DNA of 9,849 nt. Origin: JANWZL01 sp037445185 (GTDB taxonomy: Bacteria; Pseudomonadota; Gammaproteobacteria; Burkholderiales; Thiobacillaceae). The notes under the pieces were generated by a model, which was given only the letters and a program-made list of their open reading frames with translations, was not told the origin of the DNA and ran no database searches. This document shows, one piece after another, positions 1 to 6,588 of this stretch. The translations under genes were made by a program, and so were the position numbers. Positions within the stretch are counted from its first letter, which is position 1, and every line of letters begins with the position of its first letter. The stretch covers positions 1-9,849 of the forward strand of contig JBBIKZ010000091.1 in assembly GCA_037445185.1 (NCBI GenBank), in the 5' to 3' direction.

Positions 1-48
1 ATAATCCGCCATCTTCGTCATCTTCGATTTCCCAGCCGAGGACATGCC

Positions 49-597
49 ATGAATCTGGATCGGGTGAGTTCGGGGCGCGACGTGCCCAACGACATCAACG
101 TCATCATCGAAATCCCCGCCCATTCCGACCCCGTCAAGTACGAGGTGGACAAGGAGACCGGCGCCCTGTTCGTGGACCGCTTCATGAGCACGGCGATGCA
201 CTACCCGTGCAACTACGGTTACATCCCGCACACCCTGTCCAACGACGGCGACCCCTGCGATGTCCTGGTGGTGACTCCCATACCGCTCATCTCCGGTTCG
301 GTGATCCGCTGCCGGCCCGTCGCCCTGCTCAGGATGACCGACGAATCCGGCGACGACGCCAAGGTGCTGGCGGTGCCGATCGACAAGCTGACGCGGCGCT
401 GGTCGCACGCGCAGGGGCCGCAGGACATGCCACCCGACCTGCTGGAACGCATCGCCCACTTCTTCGAACACTACAAGGACCTGGAGGAGGGCAAGTGGGT
501 CCGGGTGCAGGGCTGGGAGGGGGTGGAGGCGGCGAAGAAAGAGATCCTCGACAGTGTGGCCATGTACAACAACGCCCCCGAAAAGCCGATGTTCTGA
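49..597 (+). CDS. ppa: Inorganic pyrophosphatase, family I (soluble)
   Basis: Hydrolyses pyrophosphate to two phosphates in the cytoplasm and so drives PPi-releasing biosynthetic reactions. The 182-residue length is normal for the bacterial hexameric family I enzyme. Every catalytic or metal-binding residue known from the E. coli enzyme can be placed with an offset of one: E21, K30, E32, R44, Y56, D66, D68, D71, D98, D103, K105, Y142 and K143. The signature loop reads DGDPCDV (residues 66-72), with Cys70 where the family usually has Val, Leu or Ile. This is a small departure that should not affect catalysis. The start is supported by GAGG at 38-41, seven bases before the ATG, and by the family-typical N-terminus MNLDRVSSG. 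It is the first gene in the window, and nothing is visible in the 48 bases before it apart from this ribosome binding site. A 7-bp repeat array begins one base after the stop codon. Confidence 0.97.
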   Translation: MNLDRVSSGRDVPNDINVIIEIPAHSDPVKYEVDKETGALFVDRFMSTAMHYPCNYGYIPHTLSNDGDPCDVLVVTPIPLISGSVIRCRPVALLRMTDESGDDAKVLAVPIDKLTRRWSHAQGPQDMPPDLLERIAHFFEHYKDLEEGKWVRVQGWEGVEAAKKEILDSVAMYNNAPEKPMF

Positions 598-598
598 T

Positions 599-697
599 CA
601 GGATACAGGGTACAGGTTACAGGTCCCAGAGATATTTGCGCGCCGCTGCGCGGCGCGGAAACTTGGCTGAAACCTGTAACCCGTAACCTGAAACCTG
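599..697. repeat. Inverted arrays of 7-bp repeats flanking a GC hairpin
   Basis: Starting one base after the ppa stop codon there are five head-to-tail heptads in strict 7-nt register: CAGGATA, CAGGGTA, CAGGTTA, CAGGTCC and CAGAGAT (599-633). At 670-697 four heptads of the same consensus lie on the opposite strand; read on the minus strand they are CAGGTTT, CAGGTTA, CGGGTTA and CAGGTTT. Between the two arms is a perfect stem, CGCGCCGC / GCGGCGCG with a TGC loop (639-657). The right arm ends two bases before the ATG of the next gene. The element could fold as one long imperfect hairpin in RNA, or act as a terminator or mRNA-stability element, but there is no U-tract. It looks like a dispersed intergenic repeat; its spread in the genome cannot be seen from here. 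Confidence 0.85.
639..657. other. Perfect 8-bp GC stem-loop in the ppa downstream region
   Basis: CGCGCCGC (639-646), loop TGC, GCGGCGCG (650-657). It is the central hairpin of the heptad element. It lies 42 bases after the ppa stop and is followed by GAAACTTGG rather than a T-run, so it is not a textbook intrinsic terminator. It could still pause transcription or protect the 3' end of the ppa transcript. Confidence 0.6.
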
Positions 698-699
698 AG

Positions 700-1257
700 A
701 TGCTGATCTGCATCCTGTCCGATTCGCACGACAACCGGCGGCTGCTGGGGCACGCCGTCGAGGACGCCAAGGCACGGGGGGCCGAGGCCGTGCTGCATTG
801 CGGGGATGTCGTCGCACCGACCACCCTGCGCGTGCTGAAGAAGTTCGCCCTGCCGGTGCACGTGATCCACGGCAACAACACCGGCGACCTCTACGCCATG
901 AACCGGCTCGCGCACGAACCCGACAGTGTGGTGCGCTACCACGGCCAGGACGCCGTGGTGCACCTGGCCGGGCGCACCGTGTTCATGGTGCACTATCCGC
1001 ACTACGCCGCGGCCATGGCGCTGACCGGCGACTACGACGTGGTCTGCTGCGGCCACGACCACCGCGACAGCGTGCGCAGGATCGACAACGTCAAGGGGGG
1101 GACCACCTTTCTGGTCAACCCCGGGACGGTGGGCGGCGTGGGGGCGAGACCGACCTATGTCCTGGCCGACCTGGCGGTCTTGCGCTTCGAGGTGTTCGAG
1201 GTGCCCACCGCCCCGGGCGAGGCCTGCAACACGCCGCCGGTCAGCGTGCATGTCTGA
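700..1257 (+). CDS. YfcE/MJ0936-type metallophosphoesterase
   Basis: A 185-residue calcineurin-like phosphoesterase of the small YfcE/MJ0936 group, probably a dimetal cytoplasmic phosphodiesterase; the physiological substrate is unknown. The metal-binding motifs occur in the expected order: D8-x-H10 (SDSHDN), G35-D36 (HCGDV), G58-N59-N60, H98 (MVHYP, where many relatives have a THG-type motif), G118-H119-D120-H121 (usually GHTH) and N140-P141-G142. Motif 1 begins at residue 7, which fixes the start near this ATG, because the family has almost no N-terminal extension. No Shine-Dalgarno is visible. The bases before the ATG belong to the right arm of the heptad repeat element, so initiation may be weak or depend on ppa read-through. 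The last 20 or so residues are a short unstructured tail. Family assignment is firm; the biological role is not inferable. Confidence 0.9.
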   Translation: MLICILSDSHDNRRLLGHAVEDAKARGAEAVLHCGDVVAPTTLRVLKKFALPVHVIHGNNTGDLYAMNRLAHEPDSVVRYHGQDAVVHLAGRTVFMVHYPHYAAAMALTGDYDVVCCGHDHRDSVRRIDNVKGGTTFLVNPGTVGGVGARPTYVLADLAVLRFEVFEVPTAPGEACNTPPVSVHV

Positions 1258-1259
1258 TT

Positions 1260-1294
1260 CAGGTGTCGGGGTTCAGGGATCAGAGGTCAGCAGG
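1260..1294. repeat. Second run of degenerate 7-bp repeats
   Basis: Beginning two bases after the phosphoesterase stop codon, the sequence reads in 7-nt steps as CAGGTGT, CGGGGTT, CAGGGAT, CAGAGGT and CAGCAGG. This is the same CAG-G consensus and orientation as the left arm of the element at 599-633, and it sits in the same position relative to a stop codon. No GC hairpin and no inverted right arm are present, so it looks like a half or decayed copy. Confidence 0.65.
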
Positions 1295-1405
1295 TGGCGG
1301 TAACCCTTCGCGCCCGTCAGATTTACGCTATCTATTTCCGCATAGAAACATTCGATTGATCCGATGGTCGCCCCGACGGTCTTTGCAGGGTAACATTCGG
1401 CAGTT

Positions 1406-1424
1406 TTTGCGCAGCGAGCGCAAA
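1406..1424 (+). other. Perfect 7-bp hairpin in the qmoA 5' leader
   Basis: TTTGCGC (1406-1412), loop AGCGA, GCGCAAA (1418-1424), ending 35 bases before the qmoA start codon. It could be an operator for a dimeric regulator, an mRNA leader structure, or the stem of a weak terminator/attenuator. The pyrimidine-rich stretch that follows (TCCCCCTTTCTC) is not a clean U-tract. The symmetry is seen directly; its function is open. Confidence 0.5.
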
Positions 1425-1448
1425 TCCCCCTTTCTCGTATCAACCTTC

Positions 1449-1453
1449 GGAGG
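1449..1453 (+). promoter_or_regulatory. Ribosome binding site of qmoA
   Basis: GGAGG six bases upstream of ATG 1460. It is one of the strongest Shine-Dalgarno matches in the window and confirms the start chosen for qmoA. Confidence 0.8.
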
Positions 1454-1459
1454 CGACAC

Positions 1460-2743
1460 ATGACATCCGTTGTGGCGACCAACCAGACCATCCTGGTGGT
1501 GGGCGGGGGCATCTCCGGCATGACCGCAGCGCTCGAAGCGGCCGAGACCGGCAAGCGCGTGGTGCTGGTGGAGAAGAACCCCTGGCTCGGCGGCCGCACC
1601 GCCCAGCTCTACCGCTATTTCCCCAAGATGTGCCACCCGACCTGCGGGCTGGAGATCAACCTGCGCCGCCTCAAGGCCAATCCCAACATCCAGGTCCTGA
1701 CCCTGGCCGAGGTGACCGGCATCAGCGGCAGCAAGGGGGATTACACCGTCAGCGTCAAACTCACACCCCGTTACGTGAACGAGAACTGCACCGCCTGCGG
1801 CGAGTGCGCCAAGGCGGTGACGACCGAGATCCCGGACGCCTTCAACTACAGCCTGGGCAAGGTCAAGGCCGCCTATCTGCCGCACAGCATGGCCTACCCG
1901 CAGCGCTATGTGATCGACCGCGCCATCCTCGGCACGCCCGAGGCCGAGGCCGCCCGCGCCGCCTGCAAATACGGCGCCATCGATCTCGAGCAAAAGGAGG
2001 AGGTGGTGAGCCTCAAGGCCGGCGCCATCGTCTGGGCGACCGGCTGGAAGCCCTACGACGCCGAGAAGATCACCCCCTATCGCTATGGCGAGTTCCCCAA
2101 CGTCATCACCAATGTCGAGTTCGAGCGGCTGGCCGACCCGCACGGCCCCACCGGCGGGCGCATCCTGCGTCCCTCGGACGGACGCGAGGCCAAGAACGTC
2201 GCCTTCATCCAGTGCGCCGGCTCGCGCGACGAGAACCATCTGCGCCACTGCTCGCGCTTCTGCTGCATGGCCTCGCTCAAGCAGACCCACTACGTGCAGG
2301 AGAAATACGGCGACGAGGGCAAGAGCACCATTTATTACATCGACATCCGCGCCATCGACCGCTTCGAGGACTTCTACCACAAGGTCAAGGCCAATCCCAA
2401 CGTCACCTTCATCAAATCCAAGGTGGCGCGCATCTCGCAGGACAAGGATGGCAACCCGGTCTGCTGGGGGGTCAACACCGAGGGCTACAAGCGCTATGCC
2501 AACACCCATGACCTGGTGGTGTTGGCCATCGGCATGGAGCCCAGTGTCAAGGGCGTGGACATCCCGGCCGAGGTGATGGCCGACTCCTCCGGCTTCATCA
2601 TGGCCGATCCGGCCAATGCCGGGATCTTCGGCGCCGGCTGCGCCACCAACGCGCTGGATGTCAACCGCGCCGTGCAGAGCGCCACCGCCGCCGCGCTGCG
2701 CGCCATCCAGGTCGTCAACAAGGTTGCCCGTGCGGAGGCTTGA
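1460..2743 (+). CDS. qmoA: QmoA, HdrA-like FAD/iron-sulfur flavoprotein
   Basis: Subunit A of the quinone-interacting oxidoreductase that exchanges electrons with APS reductase in dissimilatory sulfur metabolism; cytoplasmic. The 427 residues match the short HdrA-like architecture. The N-terminal Rossmann FAD motif is VVGGGISG (residues 13-20), with VVLVEKN and LGGR following at 34-46. Cys58 and Cys62 lie in KMCHPTCGLEIN. An Fe-S type cluster CTACGEC follows (C110, C113, C116), with C169 a possible fourth ligand. QCAGSRDENHLRHCS..CCM lies at 251-270. The second FAD segment at the C-terminus is IFGAGCATNALDVNRAV. Blocks such as NEKC/NENCTACG, VWATGWKPYD and ITNVEFER are the pattern I recall for QmoA of sulfate reducers, which separates it from the longer methanogen HdrA. 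It opens a four-gene operon, and qmoB follows after only two bases. Aromatic and plain heterodisulfide reductase functions are less likely given the QmoB partner. Confidence 0.93.
   Translation: MTSVVATNQTILVVGGGISGMTAALEAAETGKRVVLVEKNPWLGGRTAQLYRYFPKMCHPTCGLEINLRRLKANPNIQVLTLAEVTGISGSKGDYTVSVKLTPRYVNENCTACGECAKAVTTEIPDAFNYSLGKVKAAYLPHSMAYPQRYVIDRAILGTPEAEAARAACKYGAIDLEQKEEVVSLKAGAIVWATGWKPYDAEKITPYRYGEFPNVITNVEFERLADPHGPTGGRILRPSDGREAKNVAFIQCAGSRDENHLRHCSRFCCMASLKQTHYVQEKYGDEGKSTIYYIDIRAIDRFEDFYHKVKANPNVTFIKSKVARISQDKDGNPVCWGVNTEGYKRYANTHDLVVLAIGMEPSVKGVDIPAEVMADSSGFIMADPANAGIFGAGCATNALDVNRAVQSATAAALRAIQVVNKVARAEA
2734..2738 (+). promoter_or_regulatory. Ribosome binding site deciding the qmoB start
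   Basis: GGAGG lies inside the last codons of qmoA, seven bases before ATG 2746. An in-frame TTG at 2740 would be only one base away from it, so the ATG is the true start. The arrangement implies that qmoB translation is coupled to qmoA. Confidence 0.75.
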
Positions 2744-2745
2744 GC

Positions 2746-4992
2746 ATGTCTGAGAAGAAACACGCAGCATACATCTGTTCCGGCTGTGGTCTGGGCGAGC
2801 GCCTAAACTTCGCCGCCCTGGAGTCGGTGGCCAAGAAGGAAGGCAAGATGCAGGTCGTCAGGACCCATCCCTTCCTGTGCTCCCAGGAGGGCGTGGCCAT
2901 GATCCAGGCCGACATCGACAACGAAGGCGTCACCCACGCCGCCATCTGCGCCTGCTCGCGCCGGGCCAAGACCGATGCCTTCAACTTCCCGACCACCGCC
3001 ATCTCCCGCGGCAACCTGCGCGAGGGCGTGATCTGGGTGCGGCCCGACACCGAGGAGGCGCGCGAGACCACCCAGGAGATGGCCGAGGACTACGTGCGCA
3101 TGGCCTGCGCCGAGGTCAAGGCCATGGCGCAACCCGCCGGCAACCCCAACACGGGTATGAACAAGACCCTGCTGGTGGTGGGCGGTGGCGTCTCCGGCAT
3201 GACGGCCGCCCTGGAGGCCTCCCGCGCCGGCTACAAGGTCGTGCTGGTGGAGAAGACCGGCGCGCTGGGCGGCTGGGCGGCCAAACTCCACAAGCGCGTG
3301 CCCACCCGTGAGCCGTTCAAGGCCCCGGAGGACAACGGCGTGGCCGACCTGGTGGCGAGCATCGAGGCCGATGCCAACATCAAGGTCTATCTCAACTCCA
3401 CCATCGCCAGGACCGCCGGCGCCCCCGGCCGCTTCAAGGTGGACATCGCCATGGAGAGCGGCCCGACGGTGACCGAGGACATCGGCGCCATCGTGCAGGC
3501 CACCGGCTTTTCCCTCTACGACGCCAACAAGCTGCCCCACCTGGGTTACGGCAAGACGCCGCACGTCGTCGATCAGGCCGGGCTGGAGGCGCTCGCCCGC
3601 GCGGCCAACGGGGGGGTGATCAAACGCGCCGACGGCAAGGAGGTCCGCTCCGTGGTCTTCGTGCAGTGTGCCGGCCAGCGCGACGCGAGCGGCGAGCACC
3701 TGCCCTACTGCTCCGGCTATTGCTGCAACACCAGCATCAAGCAGGCGATGTACTTCAAGGACGCCAACCCGGGCGTCGATACCGTGGTGCTGTTCACGGA
3801 TCTCAGGACCCCGGGCAACGGTGAGGACTTCTACCGCTCGGCGCAGAACAAGGGCGTCATCTTCTCCAAGGGGGTGGTGTCCGAGGTGGTGCCGAACGGC
3901 AACGGCTGCACGGTCAAGTTCCACGACCTCATCCTGGAAGACAGGAATGCCCAGATCGAGGCCGACCTGGTGGTCCTGGCCACCGGGGTCGTGCCCAACT
4001 CCGGTGTGAACATCGACGCCGTGGCCGCCGCCCCCGCAGAGGCTGCTGAAGGCGCAGAGGCCGCCGCCCCGGTAGTCGAGGAAAAACCCATCTCCATCCT
4101 CAACCTCGATTATCGCCAGGGGCCGGACGTCCCGCAGTTCAAGTGGGGCTTCACCGACAGCCACTTCATCTGCTTCCCCTACGAGACCCGCCGCACCGCC
4201 ATCTACACCGCCGGCCCGGTGCGCCGTCCGATGGACATCGCCCAGGCGATGGAAGACGCCACCGGCGCCGCCATGAAGGCCATCCAGGCGATGGAAAACG
4301 CCGGCCTGGGCCGTGCCGCCCACCCGCGCTCGGGCGACCTCTCCTTCCCCACGGCGCGTCTGGAGGGCTGCACCCAGTGCAAGCGCTGCACCGTGGAGTG
4401 CCCGTTCGGCGCCATCGACGAGGACGAGAAGCGCTATCCGCTGTTCAACGAGAGCCGCTGCCGCCGTTGCGGCACCTGCATGGGCGCCTGTCCGGTACGC
4501 GTGATCTCGTTCGAGAACTACTCGGTCAACACCGTCGGCGCCCAGATCAAGGCGGTGAACATCCCGGACGAGTTCTCCGAAAAGCCCAGGATCCTCATCC
4601 TCGCCTGCGAGAACGACGCCTATCCGGCACTCGACATGGCGGCCATGAACGGCAACCACTATTCCGCCTTCGTGCGCGCCATCCCCGTGCGCTGCCTGGG
4701 ATCGGTCAACACCATCTGGATCACCGACGCGCTCAACTCCGGCTACGACGGCGTCATGCTCATGGGCTGCAAGCACGGCGAGGAGTACCAGTGCCACTTC
4801 GTCAAGGGCTCCGAGCTGGGTCGCTACCGCATGTCCAAGGTCTACGACACCTTGAAGGGCATGAATCTCGAGTCCGAGCGCGTGCTCGACGTCGAGGTGG
4901 CGATCACCGACATCGACACCCTGCCGCGCAAGATCAACGAGTATGCGGCCAAGATCCAGGAAATCGGCATGTCCCCCTTCAAGGGCTTCTGA
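2746..4992 (+). CDS. qmoB: QmoB, HdrA-like flavoprotein with 2x[4Fe-4S] and MvhD-like C-terminus
   Basis: Large flavoprotein subunit of the Qmo complex, 748 residues from ATG 2746, a normal QmoB length. Domains in order: an N-terminal HdrA-type segment with Cys11, Cys14, Cys45, Cys68 and Cys70; a FAD Rossmann domain (VVGGGVSG, 144-151; LVEKTGALGGW); a second conserved block VQCAGQRDASGEHLPYCSGYCC near 306-327; an Ala/Glu-rich linker at about 425-446; and the closing FAD motif TAIYTAGPVRRPMDIAQA. Next comes a 2x[4Fe-4S] ferredoxin domain (C542, C545, C548, C552 and C572, C575, C578, C582). The C-terminal MvhD-like domain of about 140 residues carries Cys621, Cys650, Cys675 and Cys683, a likely [2Fe-2S] site. 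In the family, this protein passes electrons between QmoA, APS reductase and the HdrC-type module. It is coupled to qmoA upstream and lies 15 bases from hdrC downstream. Confidence 0.93.
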   Translation: MSEKKHAAYICSGCGLGERLNFAALESVAKKEGKMQVVRTHPFLCSQEGVAMIQADIDNEGVTHAAICACSRRAKTDAFNFPTTAISRGNLREGVIWVRPDTEEARETTQEMAEDYVRMACAEVKAMAQPAGNPNTGMNKTLLVVGGGVSGMTAALEASRAGYKVVLVEKTGALGGWAAKLHKRVPTREPFKAPEDNGVADLVASIEADANIKVYLNSTIARTAGAPGRFKVDIAMESGPTVTEDIGAIVQATGFSLYDANKLPHLGYGKTPHVVDQAGLEALARAANGGVIKRADGKEVRSVVFVQCAGQRDASGEHLPYCSGYCCNTSIKQAMYFKDANPGVDTVVLFTDLRTPGNGEDFYRSAQNKGVIFSKGVVSEVVPNGNGCTVKFHDLILEDRNAQIEADLVVLATGVVPNSGVNIDAVAAAPAEAAEGAEAAAPVVEEKPISILNLDYRQGPDVPQFKWGFTDSHFICFPYETRRTAIYTAGPVRRPMDIAQAMEDATGAAMKAIQAMENAGLGRAAHPRSGDLSFPTARLEGCTQCKRCTVECPFGAIDEDEKRYPLFNESRCRRCGTCMGACPVRVISFENYSVNTVGAQIKAVNIPDEFSEKPRILILACENDAYPALDMAAMNGNHYSAFVRAIPVRCLGSVNTIWITDALNSGYDGVMLMGCKHGEEYQCHFVKGSELGRYRMSKVYDTLKGMNLESERVLDVEVAITDIDTLPRKINEYAAKIQEIGMSPFKGF

Positions 4993-4995
4993 GCG

Positions 4996-5001
4996 AGGAG
5001 G
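4996..5001 (+). promoter_or_regulatory. Ribosome binding site of hdrC
   Basis: AGGAGG, a near-perfect Shine-Dalgarno six bases before ATG 5008, located in the 15-base gap after qmoB. Confidence 0.75.
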
Positions 5002-5007
5002 CGCAAG

Positions 5008-5646
5008 ATGAGCAACGCGAACCAGCAGATGGCCGAGCGCTACAAGAACAACTTCCTCAAGGAGATCGAGGAACAGGCCGAGATGGGGCATTGGGTCAAG
5101 ATGTGCATGCAGTGCGGCGTGTGCTCCGGCTCCTGCCCGACCAACTTCCACCCCGGCTGGGAGCACCCGCCGCAGGAGATCTTCATGATGATCCGGGCCG
5201 GCAAGCGCGAGGAGGTGCTCACCTCGCCCTCCATGTGGATGTGCACGTCCTGCTACAACTGCTACGTGCGCTGCCCGCGGAAGCTGCCCATCACCCACAT
5301 CATGCACGGCATCGCCGAATATGCCTACCGGCTGGGCCTCGCCCCCAAGATGCAGCCCACCCTGCACCTGTCGCAGACCTTCTGGCGCAACTGCACCAAG
5401 ACCGGCCGGGTGAACGAGGTCAAACTCACCCAGTCGCTCTACTTCAAGGACGGTTTCATGGCCGGCATCAAGAAGGGCCTGGAGATGAAGGACGTCGCGC
5501 TGGGCCTGATCAAGGCCAAGCGGCTGAACATCTTCGAGGCCCTGGGCGGCGGTCACAAGTGCAAGGACATCCAGGGCATCCAGAAGATGCTGGCCAAGGC
5601 CAAGGAACTGGAGGCCAAGCGCAAGGCCGCCAAGGCCGCGGCATAA
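5008..5646 (+). CDS. hdrC: HdrC-like iron-sulfur protein of the Qmo/Hdr complex
   Basis: A 212-residue cytoplasmic electron-transfer protein with two classical [4Fe-4S] motifs, CMQCGVCSGSCP (C33, C36, C39, C43) and CTSCYNCYVRCP (C79, C82, C85, C89). These have the same order and spacing as heterodisulfide reductase subunit C and the N-terminal half of QmoC. It lacks the membrane-embedded cytochrome b segment that makes QmoC about twice this size. No hydrophobic helix is present, and the C-terminus is an Ala/Lys-rich charged helix (residues 193-212). It therefore appears to stand in for the soluble half of QmoC and to hand electrons between QmoB and the HdrB-like protein encoded 12 bases downstream. 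The start is fixed by AGGAGG at 4996-5001. The name hdrC is used in the sense of the qmoAB-hdrCB operons; biochemical proof for this organism is lacking. Confidence 0.88.
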   Translation: MSNANQQMAERYKNNFLKEIEEQAEMGHWVKMCMQCGVCSGSCPTNFHPGWEHPPQEIFMMIRAGKREEVLTSPSMWMCTSCYNCYVRCPRKLPITHIMHGIAEYAYRLGLAPKMQPTLHLSQTFWRNCTKTGRVNEVKLTQSLYFKDGFMAGIKKGLEMKDVALGLIKAKRLNIFEALGGGHKCKDIQGIQKMLAKAKELEAKRKAAKAAA

Positions 5647-5658
5647 GGAGAACAGGAC

Positions 5659-6555
5659 ATGGCACGCAGACAATACGCTTTCTACCCCGGCTGCTCCTCC
5701 CAGAAAGGGGCCTCCGCCTCCAACTACCTGACCTCGGTCGAGTCCATGTGCAAGACGCTGGACATCCAGATCACCGAGATCCCCGACTGGAACTGCTGCG
5801 GCGCGTCCATCAGCTACGCCGAATCGGGTGAGCTGCCGCGCCACGTCATGAATGCGCGCAACTTCGCGCTGGCCGAGGCCAACCTGCCCGGCCAGGACAT
5901 CGTCGCCACCTGTGCCGCCTGCTGGCTGGGGGCACGCGAGAGCAAGGAACGGCTGGAGCACAACTCGGTGCTCATGGCCGACACCCAGGAGGCGCTCAAA
6001 GAGGCCGGACTCCAGATCAAGGCCATCCCCGAGATCCGCCACATGGTCGAGGTGCTGATCGAGGACCTGGGCTACGAAGAGTTCAAGAAGCCGGTGAAGA
6101 AACCGCTCGAGGGCATGAAGTTCGCCGGCTACGTCGGTTGCCAGACCAACCGGCCGTTCGGCATCGCCGGCGAGAGCTTCGAAAACCCCGTGTATCTGGA
6201 CAAGCTGATCGAGACGGTCGGCGGCGAGGCGGTGCCCTACGATCAGAAGGTCACCTGCTGCGGCGGCGCGCTCGCCTTCTCCGAGCCGGACAAGGCGCAG
6301 GCGCAGATCAAGGACATCATCGAGAGCGCCTACGACAACGGCGCCGAGATGCTGGTCACCCCCTGCCCCTTGTGCCAGGCCAACACCGAGGTCTACCAGG
6401 GCCAGATCAACAAGAAATACGGCACCAAGTTCAATATGCCGGTGCTCTACTATTCGCAGCTGATGGTGCTCGCCTATGGCGGCAGCGCCAAGGAGGCGGG
6501 GCTCGACGGCAACGTCATCCGGGCGCGGAAACTGGAAGAATTCGCCGCCAAGTAG
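5659..6555 (+). CDS. hdrB: HdrB-like protein with two complete CCG (cysteine-rich) domains
   Basis: A 298-residue homologue of heterodisulfide reductase subunit B, cytoplasmic, last gene of the operon. Two CCG motifs are intact: C12-X33-C46C47-X37-C85-X2-C88 and C161-X38-C200C201-X34-C236-X2-C239. In methanogen HdrB such motifs bind two noncubane [4Fe-4S] clusters at the heterodisulfide site. Here the electron partner is more likely a disulfide, thiol carrier or quinone-linked protein, which the sequence cannot settle. Conserved family blocks include FYPGCSSQKGASASNYL, WNCCGA, YVGCQTNRP and TPCPLCQANTEVYQ. AGGAG at 5646-5650, overlapping the hdrC stop and eight bases before the ATG, supports the start. 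There is no membrane segment. A stem-loop 34 bases after the stop codon may end the operon transcript. Confidence 0.9.
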   Translation: MARRQYAFYPGCSSQKGASASNYLTSVESMCKTLDIQITEIPDWNCCGASISYAESGELPRHVMNARNFALAEANLPGQDIVATCAACWLGARESKERLEHNSVLMADTQEALKEAGLQIKAIPEIRHMVEVLIEDLGYEEFKKPVKKPLEGMKFAGYVGCQTNRPFGIAGESFENPVYLDKLIETVGGEAVPYDQKVTCCGGALAFSEPDKAQAQIKDIIESAYDNGAEMLVTPCPLCQANTEVYQGQINKKYGTKFNMPVLYYSQLMVLAYGGSAKEAGLDGNVIRARKLEEFAAK

Positions 6556-6588
6556 CCCGGCCGTCCGAGGCAGGGCGCAGACGGATAC

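Larger units (their letters stand above)
1295..1459 (+). promoter_or_regulatory. Leader region of the qmo operon
   Basis: No gene is visible. The stretch 1320-1360 is clearly richer in A and T than the surrounding coding sequence and is the likeliest promoter location. One weak candidate pairs TTTACG (1322-1327) with TAGAAA (1343-1348), but the 15-nt spacing is short and I do not claim it. Closer to the gene is a perfect stem-loop at 1406-1424, and then a strong ribosome binding site, GGAGG at 1449-1453, six bases before the qmoA ATG. The operon therefore probably has its own promoter and an untranslated leader of roughly 100 bases. Confidence 0.4.

Noticed and set aside
598..1251. Minus-strand open frames that run into the heptad repeats and end in QVTGYRFQ-like peptides.
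   Set aside because: The peptide periodicity is just the 7-nt repeat translated. The rest is the shadow of the phosphoesterase gene.
2740..2745. TTG at 2740 as the qmoB start.
   Set aside because: It is one base from the GGAGG motif. ATG 2746 has correct seven-base spacing.
1328..2770. A 480-codon minus-strand open frame over qmoA.
   Set aside because: Antisense shadow of qmoA, with no recognisable domain and biased composition.
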